From assembly GCA_001717015.1 (NCBI GenBank), contig MAGV01000052.1, positions 1-18,499 of the forward strand: DNA of 18,499 nt, given 5' to 3'. The notes beneath the pieces were generated by a model. That model did not search any database. It had not been told where the DNA came from and worked only from the letters and a program-made list of their open reading frames with translations. Positions within the stretch are counted from its first letter, which is position 1. The number at the start of each line of letters is the position of its first letter. A program made the position numbers and the translations under genes. Shown piece after piece: positions 15,642 to 18,499 of the stretch. Origin of the DNA: Candidatus Methanosuratincola petrocarbonis (ex Vanwonterghem et al. 2016) (lineage in GTDB: Archaea; Thermoproteota; Methanomethylicia; Methanomethylicales; Methanomethylicaceae).

Positions 15642-17792
15642 ATGGCCGAGAACATCAGGCTGAAAGAGATAAAGATAAAAGGCTTCCGGGGCTACGGCAG
15701 GGAGGAGGTAAGAATCGACCTCTCCGATCCCGTGGTCCTCCTCTACGGCGGCAACCGCTCAGGCAAGAGCAGCACCACCAACGCCGTGGAGTGGGCGCTG
15801 TACGGCGGTGAGGTGACCGGCAAGAAGATCGGCATCGCGGAGAGGAAAGGCTGGGAGGCGCGCAACCGCCACTGCGATTCCATAGGCGTGGAGCTGGTGC
15901 TGGAGTCGGACGCCGGCGAGATCCGCGTGGTCAGGGAGATGGGAGAGAAGAAGAGGTCCGGGGAATCGTTCTATTTCGTGGACGAGAACGGCGAGAAGAA
16001 CAAAAACCAGGAAGAGCTGTGGAGCCGGCTGGGCATGGACGCGAGGGATTTCATGAGTTCCGCCTACCTCCACCAGGAGGTGATCAGGGACATCGTGGTG
16101 AGCGAGCCGCGCGTGAGGGAGGAAGCGCTCAACCGCCTTCTGGGCATCTCCGACCTCTTCAACCTCTCCAAGTCGCTCAAGGATATAAAGAAGAAGAGCT
16201 ACGAGGATGCGGTCAGCAATACCTACGAGAGACTTCAACAGCTCATCAAGACGAAGTCCTCCGCCTATCAGGAGACCATCGACGGTTCCATCGAAGAAGG
16301 CGAAGCGCTGGGGATGGCGAAGGGCGATTTCACCGATAAGGGCTTTGGCGAGCGTTGCTCGAAGGCATGCGAGCTGGTGAAGGGCCTCGCGAAAAAGGCC
16401 GGACTCGAGGACCCGGGGCTCGAGCCTCCCGAGGATACAACCGACTTCATGGGGTTCGAATCCCGGGCCAAGGAGGCCGTGCGAGCTTTGAGGAACGAGA
16501 ATCCCGCCGCCGTGTCGCAGGCAGCTCTCGTAGAGGAAAGGGGAGAGCTCGACGCGGCGCTTTCCGAGTACCGGAGCAAGAAAGAGAGGAAGGAAAGACT
16601 CCTCGAGGAGAAAAGAGAGCTGGAGAAGGAAGGCGGTCAGGAGGAGCTGGAGAGAAAGAAGCAGGAGCTAGAGGAGAGGCAGAAAGAACTGGAGGAAGAG
16701 CTGGGCCGCATCAACACCCGCCTGCCGGTGATCGAGGCGACCGTCACCTACCTGGAGAGGCTGGAGGACAAGGAGGGGACGACCGCCTGCCCATCCTGCG
16801 AGCAGGACATCGTCCCGCGGGAGGTGCTTGCGCGGCTGCGGGAAGTGAAGGCCGGCATGGGGGAGGAGGCGGGCGAGAAAAGCGGGGAGAAGAAAGAGCT
16901 GGCCGAGTCCTTGTCCTCCCTGGAGGAGACCGTCGAGCGGCTGAGGAAGATCCAGGAGGTCGAGCTTCCCAAGGCCGTCGAGGAAATGAAAAGGTGCCGC
17001 GAGAAGATCGGCGAGATACTCGAGCGCGAGATCGGCGAGGACGAGGATCCCGAGTCCATTGCCAACAAGCGGCTGGAAGAAATAGAGGACAAGCTGGAGA
17101 AGACCAAGAAGCTCCTGCAGGAGTACAACCGGGAGATCGACGGCATAGAGGATGCCCTGAAGGAGGCGCGGCTCATCCGGGATGTTCTGGAAACAAAGGA
17201 GAAGATCGCGGTCATCGGGAAGATCACGGAATCGCGAGAATGGGAAGAGATGGGAGAGACTCGCGCAAAGCTCTTCCAGGAGCTGGAAGCGGCGAAAAAG
17301 GTGAAGGGCGCCGTCGATGCGGTCATCAACGAGCTGGCCGGCGAGAAGCTGCGCGAAACGGAGGATGCCATCTCCTCGTATTACCGGGCCCTGGTGGAGA
17401 GACCGGATTTCGAGTCCATCATGATAGACCCGGAAGACCACGACGTGTACGCGGTGAGCGGCAAGGACAAGGAAAAGGTCATCAAATTCTTCAACCAGGG
17501 GGACATGAACTGCGCCGCCCTGAGCATCTTCCTAGCCCTGGGGGGCAGCTCCGCGCGGGAGGGGGCGACCGGGTTCCTCGTCCTGGACGACCCCTCCCAG
17601 AGCCTGGACTCGGAGCAGAAGCGCAAGCTGGCGGCGCTCATCGACCGGGTGGCGGCGGACAGGCAGGTCGTCCTGGCCACCATGGATGAGGAGCTGCTCA
17701 AGGCCCTGCAGAGCAATGTCTCTAAGGTCAAGAGGGTCTACCGCTTTGGGGAATGGGACCCGGTCAAGGGGCCGTCGATCAAAGGGGAATGA
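15642..17792 (+). CDS. Rad50/SMC-like ATPase with zinc hook
   Basis: This is a 716-residue protein. The N-terminal half-ATPase has KIKGFRGY and Walker A G36-GNRSGKS-43. A basic-acidic region follows, then two long charged coiled coils (about 295-375 and 390-530) on either side of a CPSC zinc hook (C383, C386), as in Rad50/SbcC. The C-terminal half has a signature segment FNQGDMN (617-623) in place of LSGGQ, Walker B L646-VLDD-650 with the D-loop S654-LD, and an H-loop-like ATMDE near the end. Zinc-hook SMC ATPases sense or tether DNA ends, and in Lamassu/DdmABC they trigger a nuclease partner. No SbcD (Mre11) gene follows; instead a PD-(D/E)XK nuclease starts 6 bp after the stop. Housekeeping SbcC is longer (about 1000 residues), so a dedicated defence role is more likely. 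Confidence 0.88.
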   Translation: MAENIRLKEIKIKGFRGYGREEVRIDLSDPVVLLYGGNRSGKSSTTNAVEWALYGGEVTGKKIGIAERKGWEARNRHCDSIGVELVLESDAGEIRVVREMGEKKRSGESFYFVDENGEKNKNQEELWSRLGMDARDFMSSAYLHQEVIRDIVVSEPRVREEALNRLLGISDLFNLSKSLKDIKKKSYEDAVSNTYERLQQLIKTKSSAYQETIDGSIEEGEALGMAKGDFTDKGFGERCSKACELVKGLAKKAGLEDPGLEPPEDTTDFMGFESRAKEAVRALRNENPAAVSQAALVEERGELDAALSEYRSKKERKERLLEEKRELEKEGGQEELERKKQELEERQKELEEELGRINTRLPVIEATVTYLERLEDKEGTTACPSCEQDIVPREVLARLREVKAGMGEEAGEKSGEKKELAESLSSLEETVERLRKIQEVELPKAVEEMKRCREKIGEILEREIGEDEDPESIANKRLEEIEDKLEKTKKLLQEYNREIDGIEDALKEARLIRDVLETKEKIAVIGKITESREWEEMGETRAKLFQELEAAKKVKGAVDAVINELAGEKLRETEDAISSYYRALVERPDFESIMIDPEDHDVYAVSGKDKEKVIKFFNQGDMNCAALSIFLALGGSSAREGATGFLVLDDPSQSLDSEQKRKLAALIDRVAADRQVVLATMDEELLKALQSNVSKVKRVYRFGEWDPVKGPSIKGE

Positions 17793-17798
17793 ACACGG

Positions 17799-18320
17799 AT
17801 GGGGCTGCCCTACGAGACCGCCCGGAAACTGGAGGAGCTATATGGGTGCCACGAGAAGGAGTTCGGCAAGGTGGTCCAGAAGCTCCTGGCCCTCACCTTA
17901 GTGGAGATGGGCTTCGGCCTGGCGGAGGAGCGCGCCGTGCAGGGCGTGGACATCGACGTCATCGCGCCGGGCGGCGAGAAGCTGTCCTTCGAGGTGAAGA
18001 CGAGCCAGAGCGCGCAGGTGACGGTTCAGGACAAGGATATCCAAGGGCTGGAGTCCCGGCTGAACGCGGACGGCTACCGGCCCCTCTTCGCCTTCATCTT
18101 CCGCCCCCATTACCTGGGGGACGGCTGGATCATCGTGCCGGCCGGGCGGGTCAAGAAGGGTACCCACAACGCCATGCGGCTGGCAAGCCTGGACGACGGC
18201 TCCCTATCGCGGGAGGTCAACGCCCGCTTCCCGGAGTTGGTCGAGCGCACCTTCGACGATCTCATGGACTGCAGGCGGGGAACCGCCCTTAATATGTTGA
18301 AAGGGAAGTACGGGATTTGA
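17799..18320 (+). CDS. PD-(D/E)XK nuclease partner of the SMC ATPase
   Basis: This is a 173-residue protein whose ATG is 6 bp after the ATPase stop, with AAGGGGAATGA upstream, so the two are translationally coupled. The core is a restriction-like fold: helix with E21 in EKEFGKVVQKLLAL, then G49-V-D51-I-D53 at the end of a strand, then F64-E65-V-K67-T-S, giving the E-x-K metal-binding site with D51/D53 upstream, as in Hjc-type resolvases and Mrr-like or Cap4-like nucleases. A C-terminal segment with FAFIFRPHYLGDGWIIVPAG continues the sheet. It probably cuts DNA when the SMC partner is engaged; the substrate is unknown. No target-recognition domain is visible, so specificity would come from the ATPase. 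All catalytic residues are present. Confidence 0.82.
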   Translation: MGLPYETARKLEELYGCHEKEFGKVVQKLLALTLVEMGFGLAEERAVQGVDIDVIAPGGEKLSFEVKTSQSAQVTVQDKDIQGLESRLNADGYRPLFAFIFRPHYLGDGWIIVPAGRVKKGTHNAMRLASLDDGSLSREVNARFPELVERTFDDLMDCRRGTALNMLKGKYGI

Positions 18321-18332
18321 ACAGGTCCTTTC

Positions 18333-18350
18333 GAGAGCGAGGCCGCTCTT
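18333..18350 (+). terminator. Weak hairpin after the nuclease gene
   Basis: AGAGCG (18334-18339) pairs with CGCTCT (18344-18349) around AGGC, with a G-T pair at the base. It starts 13 bp past the stop codon. No U-run follows, so it is at best a weak terminator. Confidence 0.35.
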
Positions 18351-18388
18351 GGTCGGCGAGGGTCGATCGGGCCGGAAAAAACGCAAGT

Positions 18389-18499
18389 TTATCATCCCAG
18401 GCGCAAAGACCCCTCAGGGGATGCGGTACGTCTCCACTTGCGTCCCCATTTCACAAGCACGCCTTCTTGAGTTATTGCGCGTTATCATCCCAGGCGCAA
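18389..18499. repeat. 18-nt direct repeat, second copy cut by window end
   Basis: TTATCATCCCAGGCGCAA occurs at 18389-18406 and again at 18482-18499, 93 bp apart, with the second copy ending at the last base. Between them lie the dyad CCCCTCAGGGG (18410-18420) and a wider inverted pair ACGCAAGT (18381-18388) with ACTTGCGT (18436-18443). CATCCC inside the repeat can also pair with GGGATG (18418-18423). The full repeat unit may extend past the window. Confidence 0.55.

Noticed and set aside
16453..16468. tRNA T-arm-like string GGTTCGAATCCCGGG
   Set aside because: It lies inside the coding frame of the SMC ATPase, and no acceptor or anticodon arms can be built around it.
15642..18320. Wadjet (JetABCD) or SbcCD
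   Set aside because: There is no TOPRIM JetD or kleisin JetA/JetB, and no Mre11-type SbcD. The partner is a PD-(D/E)XK nuclease.
18389..18499. CRISPR array
   Set aside because: Only two copies of 18 nt are seen, and a 93-bp period would need a spacer far longer than usual. There are no cas genes in the window. More sequence to the right would decide.

Overview
The window looks like part of a genomic defence island from a moderately to highly GC-rich bacterium. Purine-rich GGAGG-type ribosome sites, a Gram-positive-style lipoprotein and PepSY-type surface protein, and the codon bias would suit a deep-branching Actinomycetota or a related Gram-positive lineage. No taxonomic marker gene is present, so this is only a guess. 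There are no RNA genes, integrases or transposases.

Left block (1-7126, all +): the 3' end of a DUF1156-type DNA methylase is followed 10 bp later by a 1115-residue DUF499 ATPase with an N-terminal Swt1-like HEPN domain. Next come a DUF262 protein with a C-terminal HNH motif (GmrSD-like) and a Schlafen AlbA_2 protein. This resembles a methylase plus P-loop ATPase antiphage module related to BREX/DISARM, with accessory nuclease-type genes attached. A/T content rises by eye gene after gene, which suggests separate acquisitions.

Centre (7171-11230): on the minus strand, a complete DUF5131 (phage Gp37/Gp68-like, three-Cys motif) gene is coupled to its usual partner tcmP. That tcmP lost its 5' end at about 8550, where it abuts, head to head, a 5'-truncated GH99/WbsX-like glycoside hydrolase gene. 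Then come a gene remnant split by about three frameshifts (about 9369-9724), an A/T-rich pair encoding a membrane-anchored PepSY/YcdB-like protein and a small lipoprotein, and hairpin terminators after each of the two. This part reads as a recombination scar zone.

Right block: two minus-strand genes (DUF429 protein, TPR protein) are divergent from a plus-strand set. The plus set is a NERD nuclease-SF1 helicase fusion, a 70-residue acidic coiled-coil protein, a Rad50/SMC-like ATPase with a CPSC zinc hook, and a PD-(D/E)XK nuclease. The last three are tightly spaced and form the best candidate for an under-described system, similar in logic to Lamassu/DdmABC (SMC ATPase, small subunit, nuclease). 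The window ends in an 18-nt direct repeat whose second copy is cut by the edge.
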